Positions 57,617 to 64,000 of a stretch of 64,000 nt of DNA are shown here, in pieces; position 1 is the first letter of the stretch, and each line of letters opens with the position of its first letter. Origin of the DNA: an uncultured Draconibacterium sp. GTDB lineage: Bacteria; Bacteroidota; Bacteroidia; Bacteroidales; Prolixibacteraceae. The stretch is from the NCBI RefSeq assembly GCF_963676735.1, contig NZ_OY781464.1, forward strand, positions 2,947,001 to 3,011,000. The letters are read 5' to 3'. The position numbers and the translations under genes were made by a program. Under the pieces are notes generated by a model. That model ran no database searches and was not told the origin of the DNA. It saw nothing but the letters and a program-made list of their open reading frames with translations.

Positions 57617-57650
57617 AATCTGCGGCAATCCGCGAAATCTGCGAGCAAAA
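57617..57650 (+). repeat. ATCTGCG-type tandem motif
   Basis: AATCTGCGGC, AATCCGCGA, AATCTGCGAGC: three related units of about 10 nt ending 4 bp before the stop of the XRE gene. Similar ATCTGCG/ATCCGCG runs are, from memory, frequent in intergenic DNA of other Bacteroidota; copy number here needs a genome search. Confidence 0.5.
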
Positions 57651-57653
57651 TTC

Positions 57654-57854
57654 TTAATCCGAGTCATCCAACTCAAAGATTTCATTTACCGGTTTTTCAA
57701 AAACTGTTGAGATTTTAAGCGCTAAAACTGTCGAAGGCACGTACCTCCCTTTTTCGATTGAATTTATCGTTTGCCGCGAAACACCAATCAATTTTGCCAA
57801 ATCGTCTTGCGTAAGATTTTTTATTGCCCGTTCTATTTTAAGCCTATTCTGCAC
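57654..57854 (-). CDS. Small XRE helix-turn-helix transcriptional regulator
   Basis: A 66-aa protein that is essentially one Cro/CI helix-turn-helix: KIERAIKNLTQDDLAKLIGVSRQTINSIEKGRYVPSTVLALKISTVFEKPVNEIFEL. It is the YgzD/YozG-like minimal regulator type that, in Firmicutes and archaea, is often encoded beside a small membrane protein. Here it is last in a three-gene operon after two paralogous membrane proteins, overlapping the middle gene by 11 bp. It probably autoregulates that operon through the TATATTTG promoter at 58842-58849. Confidence 0.9.
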   Translation of the reverse strand: MQNRLKIERAIKNLTQDDLAKLIGVSRQTINSIEKGRYVPSTVLALKISTVFEKPVNEIFELDDSD

Positions 57855-58338
57855 TTCGTATTTTTGATTTGGTAACGTAATAACTCACCAGGTAAAATCC
57901 CAAAATAACTGCCAATAATGTATCTGCTGAAAGTTGACTAAAATCGTCAGAAACACTATTTTCTATATAAGTTAGAAAAAAGAATCCCACAAAACCAGCT
58001 CCAAAACTCCGATAAAAAGACTTTAAACGAATCAGGTTCGACATTTCATCCTCAACCTTATCGCGCGAAAAACAAATAAGAAACAATCCAAAATTAACAT
58101 AAATAACCCCAATATAATTACTTCCATCAACCAGCAAACTCTTAAAAATCCATGGTAAAGTTATGGCACAAATTACCACCACAATTCCCACAAGTTTAAA
58201 CCAGCGAGGAAACAACTTAAGTTTCTTAAAAACAGCCTCATCATTCTTTTCTTTAAAAAGCCACGACACAAGCCCAAGCGACAAAACAACTAGGACTAAC
58301 AATAATGTTTGAACCAATTTTGTTTCCATATTTTTCAA
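57844..58338 (-). CDS. Membrane protein in the XRE operon, paralogue 2
   Basis: A 164-aa protein with about four membrane helices (LVQTLLLVLVVLSLGLVSWLF; WFKLVGIVVVICAITLPWIF; IGVIYVNFGLFLICFS; TLLAVILGFYLVSYYV). After the third helix comes a charged segment RDKVEDEMSNLIRLKSFYRSFGAGFVG. It resembles the preceding gene product (KQKTEDEYSEQLRFKAFTYSFVSLVA) in length, helix pattern and this motif, so the two are paralogues. It has no recognised domain. Its start overlaps the upstream stop by 4 bp and its end overlaps the XRE gene. Confidence 0.82.
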   Translation of the reverse strand: MKNMETKLVQTLLLVLVVLSLGLVSWLFKEKNDEAVFKKLKLFPRWFKLVGIVVVICAITLPWIFKSLLVDGSNYIGVIYVNFGLFLICFSRDKVEDEMSNLIRLKSFYRSFGAGFVGFFFLTYIENSVSDDFSQLSADTLLAVILGFYLVSYYVTKSKIRSAE

Positions 58339-58814
58339 TTATATTTTCGTAGTTTATAAAGAGTAAGGTAAAAGTAGAGTGTTGCAATTAGCATTCCTCC
58401 TCCCATAAATGACTGAACAATAAAGTTACTCCAACAACTGCCATCTGAGCCTGTTATACGCATTGTACTCAGAGCAAAAATCAGAGCCACCAAACTTACA
58501 AACGAATAAGTAAAAGCCTTAAATCTTAACTGTTCCGAGTATTCATCTTCGGTCTTCTGTTTCGAAAAAAATGTTAAGAATAGTGCGAGGTTAAAAACTG
58601 AAATTAGCATTTCATTCATGTTTGCTATAGCGTCTTTAAAAATTAATAGTGCCAATAAAGCAAGAGCAGTAAAGATGATCGCCACTGTTTTAAACCAATT
58701 TGGTAGCAACCGGAATCTACGCTCATATAAATCGAAACTTAATGCAGAGGAAGGAATTATATACAGAAGTAATCCGATGTAAATACAAAAACTAATTATG
58801 CTGTAGATTTTCAT
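58335..58814 (-). CDS. Membrane protein in the XRE operon, paralogue 1
   Basis: A 159-aa protein with about four or five membrane helices (YSIISFCIYIGLLLYIIP; WFKTVAIIFTALALLALLIF; LISVFNLALFLTFFS; FVSLVALIFALST; GGGMLIATLYFYLTLY). It shares the motif KQKTEDEYSEQLRFKAFTYSF with the downstream gene. It is the first of three overlapping minus-strand genes. The promoter TTG-N20-TATATTTG lies 28 bp upstream. No domain name was recognised. Confidence 0.82.
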   Translation of the reverse strand: MKIYSIISFCIYIGLLLYIIPSSALSFDLYERRFRLLPNWFKTVAIIFTALALLALLIFKDAIANMNEMLISVFNLALFLTFFSKQKTEDEYSEQLRFKAFTYSFVSLVALIFALSTMRITGSDGSCWSNFIVQSFMGGGMLIATLYFYLTLYKLRKYN

Positions 58815-58841
58815 TAGTGTAAACTTTACTTTTCAATATGA

Positions 58842-58872
58842 CAAATATACTTTACATTTTAGCAGAAGACAA
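58842..58872 (-). promoter_or_regulatory. Promoter of the XRE/membrane-protein operon
   Basis: On the minus strand TTG (58870-58872), 20 bp, then TATATTTG (58842-58849): full consensus. Transcription would begin near 58835, about 20 nt before the first gene. The AGTAAAGTTTACACT palindromic stretch (58816-58830) lies over the start and may be the XRE operator. Confidence 0.7.
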
Positions 58873-58929
58873 GTTTTCTTTACATTTTTTGTATTTGTTT
58901 TTTAACATCATTTCAGTTTTCTTTATCAA

Positions 58930-60333
58930 ATGCTTGACAATCCTGGTGAACTCATTATTAAAATATCTGATGGAATTTGGGGTGCCCCCATTCTAATACT
59001 GCTGCTTGGTGGCGGTTTTTACTTTTTGGTATATTCGCGGCTGGCCCCTTTGCGCTACATTGGCCATGCCTTGCAAATATTAACCGGAAAATACGACGAC
59101 CCTAACGAAGCCGGGCAGCTGCGACATTACCAGGCATTATCCACAGCCCTCGCTGGCACAGTTGGCATGGGCAATGTTAGTGGTGTAGCAGTAGCCATAA
59201 CTATGGGTGGCCCGGGAGCCATTTTCTGGATGTGGGTATCGGCACTGTTGGGGGTTAGCACTAAATTTTTCACCTGTACGCTGGCTGTTATGTTTCGGGG
59301 AAAAGACGATGCCGGAGAAATTCAGGGTGGCCCCATGTATTACATTACCGAAGGGCTGGGCAAAAACTGGCGACCACTTGCCGTATTTTTTGCCCTTATG
59401 GCAATGATTGGCGTTTCACCGCTGTTTCAGGCAAACCAGCTCACACAAATGATTAGAGATGTTATTCTGGTTCCAAATAATATAGAGGCTTCGTTTACAA
59501 GCAACATTGTTACAGGCATAATAATTTCGATACTGGTTGGCCTGGTGGTAATTGGAGGTATTAAGCGCATCGGAAAAGTTACCGGACGATTGGTGCCAAC
59601 CATGGTTGTAGTCTACACCATTACCGTTTTCTTTATTATCTTCTCTAACACCTCAGCAATTATCCCGGCCTTTAAAACTATAATTGCCGATGCATTTACC
59701 GGAAATGCTGTATTAGGAGGTTCTCTGGGGGCTATAATCATCACCGGTGTTCGGCGGGCCGCCTTTTCAAACGAAGCAGGACTGGGAACGGCACCTATGG
59801 CACACGGAGCAGCAAAAACCAACGAACCAATCCGCGAAGGATTAGTGGCTATGCTTGGCCCCATTATCGATACCATTATTGTTTGTACAATGACAGCCCT
59901 TGCCATTATTATTACAAATACCTGGCAAGAAAGCAGCGCCGATGGTATCACACTCACAGCACACGCATTCGATTCTGCCATTCCTGTTTATGGAAAATAT
60001 ATTCTGGCTACCTGTGTAATTTTCTTTTCCATGTCAACCATGTTTGCCTTTCCGTACTACGGTGTAAAATGCCTTGGATTTGTTGCCGGAACCAAATATC
60101 AGCACATTTATAATTACCTGTTTGTAGTTGTTATTATTTTAGGTGCCGTGTCAAACCTGCGGGTTATTATCGGGCTTATTGATATTGCTTTTGCATTAAT
60201 GGCTTTCCCAACTGTAATTACAACTATTCTTTTGTCGCCACACGTAAAAAGGGCGGCCAAAGACTATTTTTTGCGCTTAAAAGCAGAAAAGCTATTGGTT
60301 AAAAGAACGCGTAATAACGCTTATAATAATTAA
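58930..60333 (+). CDS. Sodium:alanine symporter family protein (AGCS)
   Basis: A 467-aa inner-membrane transporter with about ten helices. The AGCS signature is TALAGTVGMGNVSGVAVAITMGGPGAIFWMWVSALLG (near residue 75-110), and the second conserved block is FSNEAGLGTAPMAHGAAKT in the middle. It couples Na+ influx to uptake of alanine or glycine (AlsT/GlyP group). The gene is complete and single, starting about 115 bp from the divergent XRE operon. A weak hairpin with a T-run follows the stop. Confidence 0.93.
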   Translation: MLDNPGELIIKISDGIWGAPILILLLGGGFYFLVYSRLAPLRYIGHALQILTGKYDDPNEAGQLRHYQALSTALAGTVGMGNVSGVAVAITMGGPGAIFWMWVSALLGVSTKFFTCTLAVMFRGKDDAGEIQGGPMYYITEGLGKNWRPLAVFFALMAMIGVSPLFQANQLTQMIRDVILVPNNIEASFTSNIVTGIIISILVGLVVIGGIKRIGKVTGRLVPTMVVVYTITVFFIIFSNTSAIIPAFKTIIADAFTGNAVLGGSLGAIIITGVRRAAFSNEAGLGTAPMAHGAAKTNEPIREGLVAMLGPIIDTIIVCTMTALAIIITNTWQESSADGITLTAHAFDSAIPVYGKYILATCVIFFSMSTMFAFPYYGVKCLGFVAGTKYQHIYNYLFVVVIILGAVSNLRVIIGLIDIAFALMAFPTVITTILLSPHVKRAAKDYFLRLKAEKLLVKRTRNNAYNN

Positions 60334-60368
60334 TGCCCCGGGTCTTTTCTCGTAAGCCCGGTATTGCT
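60331..60368 (+). terminator. Possible terminator after the AGCS gene
   Basis: CCGGG and CCCGG arms with extra AAT/ATT pairing around a loop of about 14 nt, followed by GCTTTTTC. The stem is weak and interrupted. Confidence 0.45.
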
Positions 60369-60408
60369 TTTTCAACAGAAAAACAATAATTTGAAGGAAA
60401 ATAATCTC

Positions 60409-61041
60409 ATGACAAATTCAAAATTTGACCAACTTGAAAAAGCCTTTTTCCACGATGGTTATCAACTGGCCATAAATGCCCTGAAAAATACGACCAACCA
60501 TACAGTGCCTGATGCTGTTATCAAGGAAATGTATGCCATTATTGATGGTTTAATCGATTCATTATTTGCATACGCCCGACAACAAAACCAGGCAATTGAA
60601 TGCAAAAAAGGTTGTGCATGGTGCTGTCATCAGCCGGTATTTGCACTTGATTATGAGCTGAATTACCTGAACAACTTTATACACAAAAATTTTGATATTG
60701 TAACTCGCTCTGCAATTCAGAAAAAAGCAAAATTTAAAAGGGAAAAACTTGCCCAACTGGAAGGCGATGCATTACTAAATGCCAAAACGCCCTGCCCCTT
60801 GTTGCATGAAGGAGCCTGTTTGGTTTACGAAGCACGCCCAATGGCCTGTCGCATTTATCTTTCGTCGGATGTAAAAAGCTGCAAACTGTTCTTTAACAAT
60901 CCTGATGATAAGAGCAATTACCCCAAACTACTGGATATGCCTATGCGCCTGGGACGCATGATGAACGAGGGATTTAAATCGGCACTAAAAACAAATGGCG
61001 TTGAGGCAAAAGAATATCGGATTGAAGAGAAACTTTGTTAA
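60409..61041 (+). CDS. YkgJ family cysteine cluster protein
   Basis: A 210-aa cytoplasmic protein with a CxxxCxxCC cluster (CKKGCAWCCHQPVFALDYE, near residue 67-75) and a second group (CPLLHEGACLVYEARPMACRIY plus a later Cys in SCKLFF). This is the zinc/iron-chelating domain family (YkgJ), related to flagellin lysine methylase; the bound metal and role are unknown. I start at the ATG at 60409; 15 upstream codons in frame cover the AGCS terminator. Its stop overlaps the end of the convergent thioesterase gene by 4 bp. Confidence 0.86.
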   Translation: MTNSKFDQLEKAFFHDGYQLAINALKNTTNHTVPDAVIKEMYAIIDGLIDSLFAYARQQNQAIECKKGCAWCCHQPVFALDYELNYLNNFIHKNFDIVTRSAIQKKAKFKREKLAQLEGDALLNAKTPCPLLHEGACLVYEARPMACRIYLSSDVKSCKLFFNNPDDKSNYPKLLDMPMRLGRMMNEGFKSALKTNGVEAKEYRIEEKLC

Positions 61042-61460
61042 AGGTTTTCCAGCACAATGCCTGCTGCTGTAAATCTATTTTCAAGAATTTCGGGCGATAA
61101 CGGACGGCCATTTTTTGTGAGCACCGAAGTAATGCGGCCTCTTACCATTAGCTTTTCATCTGCTTTGCGTATTACTTCCTGCAAAAAAACGATGCGCAAC
61201 CGACCTTGTTTTCCTATTTTTAGGCGCACCAAAAAGTCATCGCCGGGGCGCAACGGTAACTTGTACTCCAATTCAGCTTTTATCACCACTGCATCTATTC
61301 CATCATTGTGTAGTTGCGCAAAATCGAGCCCTACATGATTTAAAAATTTATGGCGTGTATGCTCCAGGTAGTTCTGATAAACAGCGTTGTTTACAATCCC
61401 CTGGATGTCGCACTCGTAGTCGCGAACCTGCATTTCAAGTTCAAAATGGTAATCCTGCAT
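61038..61460 (-). CDS. Acyl-CoA thioesterase, 4-hydroxybenzoyl-CoA thioesterase type
   Basis: A 140-aa hot-dog-fold thioesterase. The motif YECDIQGIVNNAVYQNYLEHTRHKFL carries the catalytic Asp and the usual Asn/Tyr around the helix, as in YbgC/4HBT enzymes. LKIGKQGRLRIVFLQEVIRKADEKLMVRGRITSVLTK follows in the beta-sheet. It hydrolyses an acyl-CoA; the chain is not predictable. It converges on the YkgJ gene with a 4-bp overlap of stops. Complete length for the family. Confidence 0.9.
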   Translation of the reverse strand: MQDYHFELEMQVRDYECDIQGIVNNAVYQNYLEHTRHKFLNHVGLDFAQLHNDGIDAVVIKAELEYKLPLRPGDDFLVRLKIGKQGRLRIVFLQEVIRKADEKLMVRGRITSVLTKNGRPLSPEILENRFTAAGIVLENL

Positions 61461-61535
61461 CTTTTTATATTAAAAGCTAATGCCCTTTAAATACAACACC
61501 GACTCAATAGCCGGTGCACCATATTTAAGTTCTTG

Positions 61536-62150
61536 TTACTTAATTTCAAAATCAAGCAATTTTTTGTATTCCAGATAGCCTTCCAGTCGATCGCCAATAG
61601 CAACCGGTCCAACATTGGCAGGCGTTCCGGTATAAATTAAATCGCCTATTTTAAGTGTTACGTAGTTTGAAATATGTGCAATCAATTCATCAAAATCAAA
61701 AATCATTAATCCCGAATGTGCTTCCTGAACTGTTTTTCCGTTAATATCGAGGTGAAAACTTATGGCATCCGGATCGGGAAAAATTGACTTCGAGAGAAAG
61801 GTATTACTCAACACTGCCGATTTATCAAAAGCTTTCGATTTTTCCCACGGAAGGCCTTTTTTCTTCAGCTCTGCCTGCACATCACGCGCTGTAAAATCAA
61901 TGCCAAGTCCAATTTCATCGTAGTAACGGTGGGCAAACCGTTTCTCAATATTTTTTCCAATCCGGTTAATCTTTATTACCAATTCAATCTCATGGTGCAA
62001 ATCTTTTGTCCAATCAGGAATATAAAACGGATCGTTATTGCGCAACAAAGCCGTATCTGGCTTCATAAAAAATATGGGTTCATCAGGCACCAACTCATCA
62101 AATTCTTTTGCATGAGCCACATAATTTCTTCCTATGCAAATTATTTTCAT
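61536..62150 (-). CDS. Fumarylacetoacetate hydrolase (FAH) family protein
   Basis: A 204-aa protein of the FAH superfamily. The N-terminus MKIICIGRNYVAHAKEF is diagnostic, and the metal-binding acidic pair is in DLHHEIELVIKI. Other conserved segments are GIDFTARDVQAELKKKGLPWEKSKAFDKSAVLS, and GDLIYTGTPANVGPVAIGDRLEGYLE at the end. Members act as acylpyruvate hydrolase, oxaloacetate decarboxylase or tautomerase (FAHD1 type). Oxaloacetate decarboxylation would fit a carboxyltransferase-rich metabolism, but this is inference. The gene stands alone. Confidence 0.92.
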   Translation of the reverse strand: MKIICIGRNYVAHAKEFDELVPDEPIFFMKPDTALLRNNDPFYIPDWTKDLHHEIELVIKINRIGKNIEKRFAHRYYDEIGLGIDFTARDVQAELKKKGLPWEKSKAFDKSAVLSNTFLSKSIFPDPDAISFHLDINGKTVQEAHSGLMIFDFDELIAHISNYVTLKIGDLIYTGTPANVGPVAIGDRLEGYLEYKKLLDFEIK

Positions 62151-62261
62151 GATATTAAACTTTTCAATTTCATTGTTATTCCGAACAAAGTAATCAGGCT
62201 GTAATGCCGATACAATTAATTAACAGATTTCTCAATCGTCTTTTCTTCAAAACAACAAGCC

Positions 62262-63068
62262 TTACTTACTCATCATCTTTAGTTTCAACTGTGTTAAAAC
62301 TTTCTTGGTATACAGTGGAAATTCGCTGTTTAAAATCCAGCCAAAGTAACCGGGTTGTTCTTGAAGCACCTGCTCAACGGGTATGCCTTTATTTTTACCA
62401 AAATTAAATACCTCTACCCCATTTTCGTCGTATACAATACGTCCAACAAAATCCACATTCCGGTCGTACGATGAGAATTCGCTTAATTTATCCACATCGT
62501 TTTCTATAGGTGTCGATTTTTTGCCTTTTGCATCTTCATAAGCTACGCCTTTATATTTATCCAGTTGCGATTTTAACACTTCGTAGGTGGCCTTGGTATC
62601 GGCCATAGCACTGTGGGCGTCAACTAATTCCTGGTTGCAATAAAATTTATAGGCGGCAGCCAGTGTGCGTTTTTCCATTTTATGAAAAATGGCCTGAACA
62701 TCAATAAACTTCCGTTTCTTTAAATCAATATCTACCTCGGCACGTAAAAATTCTTCGGCAAGCAAGGGTATATCAAAGCGGTTGGAATTAAAACCGGCCA
62801 AATCGCAACCTTCTAAAAATTTCGCCAGTGTTTTTGCTACTTCCTTAAATGTTGGTGCATCTTTAACATCTTCATCGTAAATACCATGTATTACCGATGC
62901 TTCAGTTGGAATTGGTTGCTCCGGATTAATGCGCATCAGCTTTTCTTCCTCGCTGCCATCAACATTAACTTTTACCAGTGCAATTTCTACAATCCGATCT
63001 GTAACAATATTTATTCCGGTAGTTTCCAGATCCAAAAAAACCAATGGATTTTTTAAATGCAATTTCAT
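62262..63068 (-). CDS. 3'-5' exonuclease (DnaQ-like) with C-terminal quorum-regulated-factor-like domain
   Basis: A 268-aa DEDDh exonuclease. ExoI is VFLDLETTG (D13, E15) and ExoIII ends in AHSAMADTKATYEVL with the catalytic His; FNSNRFDIPLLAEEF is ExoII. The C-terminal 90 residues (VDFVGRIVYDENGVEVFNFGKNKGIPVEQVLQEQPGYFGWILNSEFPLYTKKVLTQLKL) match the small domain found after many such exonucleases (DUF3820-like). It could proofread or degrade nucleic acid ends. It is encoded right after dnaN, behind a terminator. Confidence 0.9.
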   Translation of the reverse strand: MKLHLKNPLVFLDLETTGINIVTDRIVEIALVKVNVDGSEEEKLMRINPEQPIPTEASVIHGIYDEDVKDAPTFKEVAKTLAKFLEGCDLAGFNSNRFDIPLLAEEFLRAEVDIDLKKRKFIDVQAIFHKMEKRTLAAAYKFYCNQELVDAHSAMADTKATYEVLKSQLDKYKGVAYEDAKGKKSTPIENDVDKLSEFSSYDRNVDFVGRIVYDENGVEVFNFGKNKGIPVEQVLQEQPGYFGWILNSEFPLYTKKVLTQLKLKMMSK

Positions 63069-63082
63069 GATTGGTATGAATT

Positions 63083-63123
63083 AAAAAAGGTATCCTAAAA
63101 CCTTGATTTTTTGGATACCTTTT
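63083..63123 (-). terminator. Terminator of dnaN
   Basis: On the minus strand AAAAGGTATCC pairs with GGATACCTTTT across a 17-nt loop and is followed by TTTTTAATTC, just after the dnaN stop and before the exonuclease gene. Confidence 0.8.
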
Positions 63124-63143
63124 GGATTTATCGTTAAACTCTT

Positions 63144-64000
63144 TTAAACGTTTATCATCATTGGCATTAGCAGCATCAGCATATCTTCATCTTCTTCATT
63201 TTCAGCCGGAAGCAGAAGACCTGCGCGCGTTGGATCACTCATTTCCACCCGCACATCTCCGGTTGAGATATTCGTTAAAATCTCTTGCAGAAAAGTTGAT
63301 TTAAAACCTATTTCGATCTCTTCTCCTTCGTACTCGCAATTAATGCGTTCTACAGCTGAAATTGAGAAATCGATATCCTGAGCCGATACTACCATCTGGT
63401 TGTCGGTAATATTAAGTTTTACCAGGTTACTGGCCTGGTTAGAGAACACCGATACACGCTTAATGGTATTAAAGAAGTTTAAGCGGTCGATGAGCATTTT
63501 ATTGGGATTATTGGTAGGAATAACCGAATTGTAACTCGGGTAATTTCCTTCCACCAAACGACAAATTAGTTTATAGTTGCTTAAAGTAAAAAAGGCATTC
63601 TTATCGTCGAACTCAAGTTTAACGTCGAACTCTTCTTTTGGTAAAAGGTTTTTCAATAAACTGGCCGGCTTTTTAGGAAGAATAAACGACGATTCAAACT
63701 CGGCTTTGGCATCCAAACGGCGGTAACGCACAAGTTTATGTGCATCTGATGCTACAAAGCTCATAAAATCAGGCGTAAGTTCAACATAAATACCATTCAT
63801 TACCGGGCGTAACTCATCGTCGGCAGTGGCAAACAATGTCTTTTCAATTCCTTTTTGAAGTACAACATGGCTTACATCGATAGCCGATGCTCCTTCTTCA
63901 TCCAATTGTGGTTGCTCCGGAAAATCCTCGGCATTTTGTCCCATAATGCTGAATTTACCATTGTCGGAATAAATTTCAACAAGATAAGACTCACCATCGA
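63144..64000 (-). CDS. dnaN: DNA polymerase III beta sliding clamp (DnaN), 5' part beyond the window
   Basis: The C-terminal roughly 284 residues of the beta clamp that encircles DNA for replication. The frame continues upstream of the internal ATG at 63944 to the window edge without a stop (DGESYLVEIYSDNGKFSI precedes MGQNAEDFPEQPQL), so the gene is cut by the window and about 90 N-terminal residues are missing. Conserved segments: KTLFATADDELRPVMNGIYVEL, FVASDAHKLVRYRR, VEGNYPSYNSVIP, and the closing LLLPAENEEDEDMLMLLMPMMI. The clamp's terminator and the exonuclease gene follow. The identity is secure. Confidence 0.94.
   Translation of the reverse strand, partial: DGESYLVEIYSDNGKFSIMGQNAEDFPEQPQLDEEGASAIDVSHVVLQKGIEKTLFATADDELRPVMNGIYVELTPDFMSFVASDAHKLVRYRRLDAKAEFESSFILPKKPASLLKNLLPKEEFDVKLEFDDKNAFFTLSNYKLICRLVEGNYPSYNSVIPTNNPNKMLIDRLNFFNTIKRVSVFSNQASNLVKLNITDNQMVVSAQDIDFSISAVERINCEYEGEEIEIGFKSTFLQEILTNISTGDVRVEMSDPTRAGLLLPAENEEDEDMLMLLMPMMINV

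Noticed and set aside
1..64000. CRISPR arrays, insertion sequences or prophage genes
   Set aside because: No regularly spaced repeats, transposase or phage structural motifs were recognised on either strand.

Overview
The window is one contiguous stretch of a Bacteroidota chromosome. The evidence is the phylum's -7 promoter element TAnnTTTG in front of many genes, the near absence of Shine-Dalgarno sequences, a FecI/FecR/STN-TonB receptor set, and families centred on this phylum (DUF2027-Smr, DUF4301, DUF4197, CHAD, OlsF-like). Gene content (trimeric [FeFe] hydrogenase, carboxyltransferase pair, CysD/CysN) would suit a facultative or strict anaerobe near Marinilabiliales/Prolixibacteraceae. 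That placement rests on general resemblance, not on a search. No IS element, prophage, CRISPR array, tRNA or rRNA was seen. The one stable RNA gene is rnpB.

Layout. 1-4.3 kb: sulfate activation (cysD, cysN with a C-terminal APS-kinase-like domain) and a UDP-glucuronate-epimerase-like gene. 4.5-5.5 kb: rnpB (minus) and a four-helix-bundle (23S IVS-type) gene between inverted AAGGAT-rich arrays. 5.5-13 kb: DUF2027/Smr, queA, an acyl-CoA ligase, a lone trpB, an ABC-F protein and ywbE. 13.4-17.1 kb: a carboxyltransferase, a 62-aa protein and an OadA-like biotin protein, which together resemble a transcarboxylase. 17.3-31.8 kb: housekeeping genes, including an OlsF-like acyltransferase, two radical SAM proteins, DUF4301, TPR, a PopT-type DUF368 protein, aroE, a low-MW phosphatase, a MaoC hydratase, an EamA transporter and a DUF1080 lipoprotein.

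31.9-38.8 kb: a TetR-controlled efflux operon (TetR, TolC, HlyD, two ATPases, two ABC-2 permeases) laid out like enterobacterial CecR-YbhGFSR, with paired palindromic operators before tetR. 38.9-43.7 kb: CHAD, DUF1697, AbgT, and a sigma factor overlapping a membrane protein gene. 43.7-48.7 kb: sigma/FecR/TonB receptor operon and a lipoprotein. 49-51 kb: a PafA-like phosphatase that has lost most catalytic residues, and a small secreted CarboxypepD_reg protein. 51.5-55 kb: HydC-HydB-HydA with Ser at the H-cluster proton-relay position. 55-64 kb: ogt, an esterase/EEP pair, an XRE regulator with twin membrane proteins, an AGCS symporter, a cysteine-cluster protein, a thioesterase, an FAH-family protein, a DnaQ-like exonuclease, and dnaN cut by the window end.

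The best candidates for undescribed biology are the XRE/twin-membrane operon, the fused transcarboxylase-like locus, the pseudo-phosphatase, the degenerate APS-kinase domain, and the four-helix-bundle gene inside its inverted-repeat frame. All family names come from recognising motifs by eye; no database search was possible.
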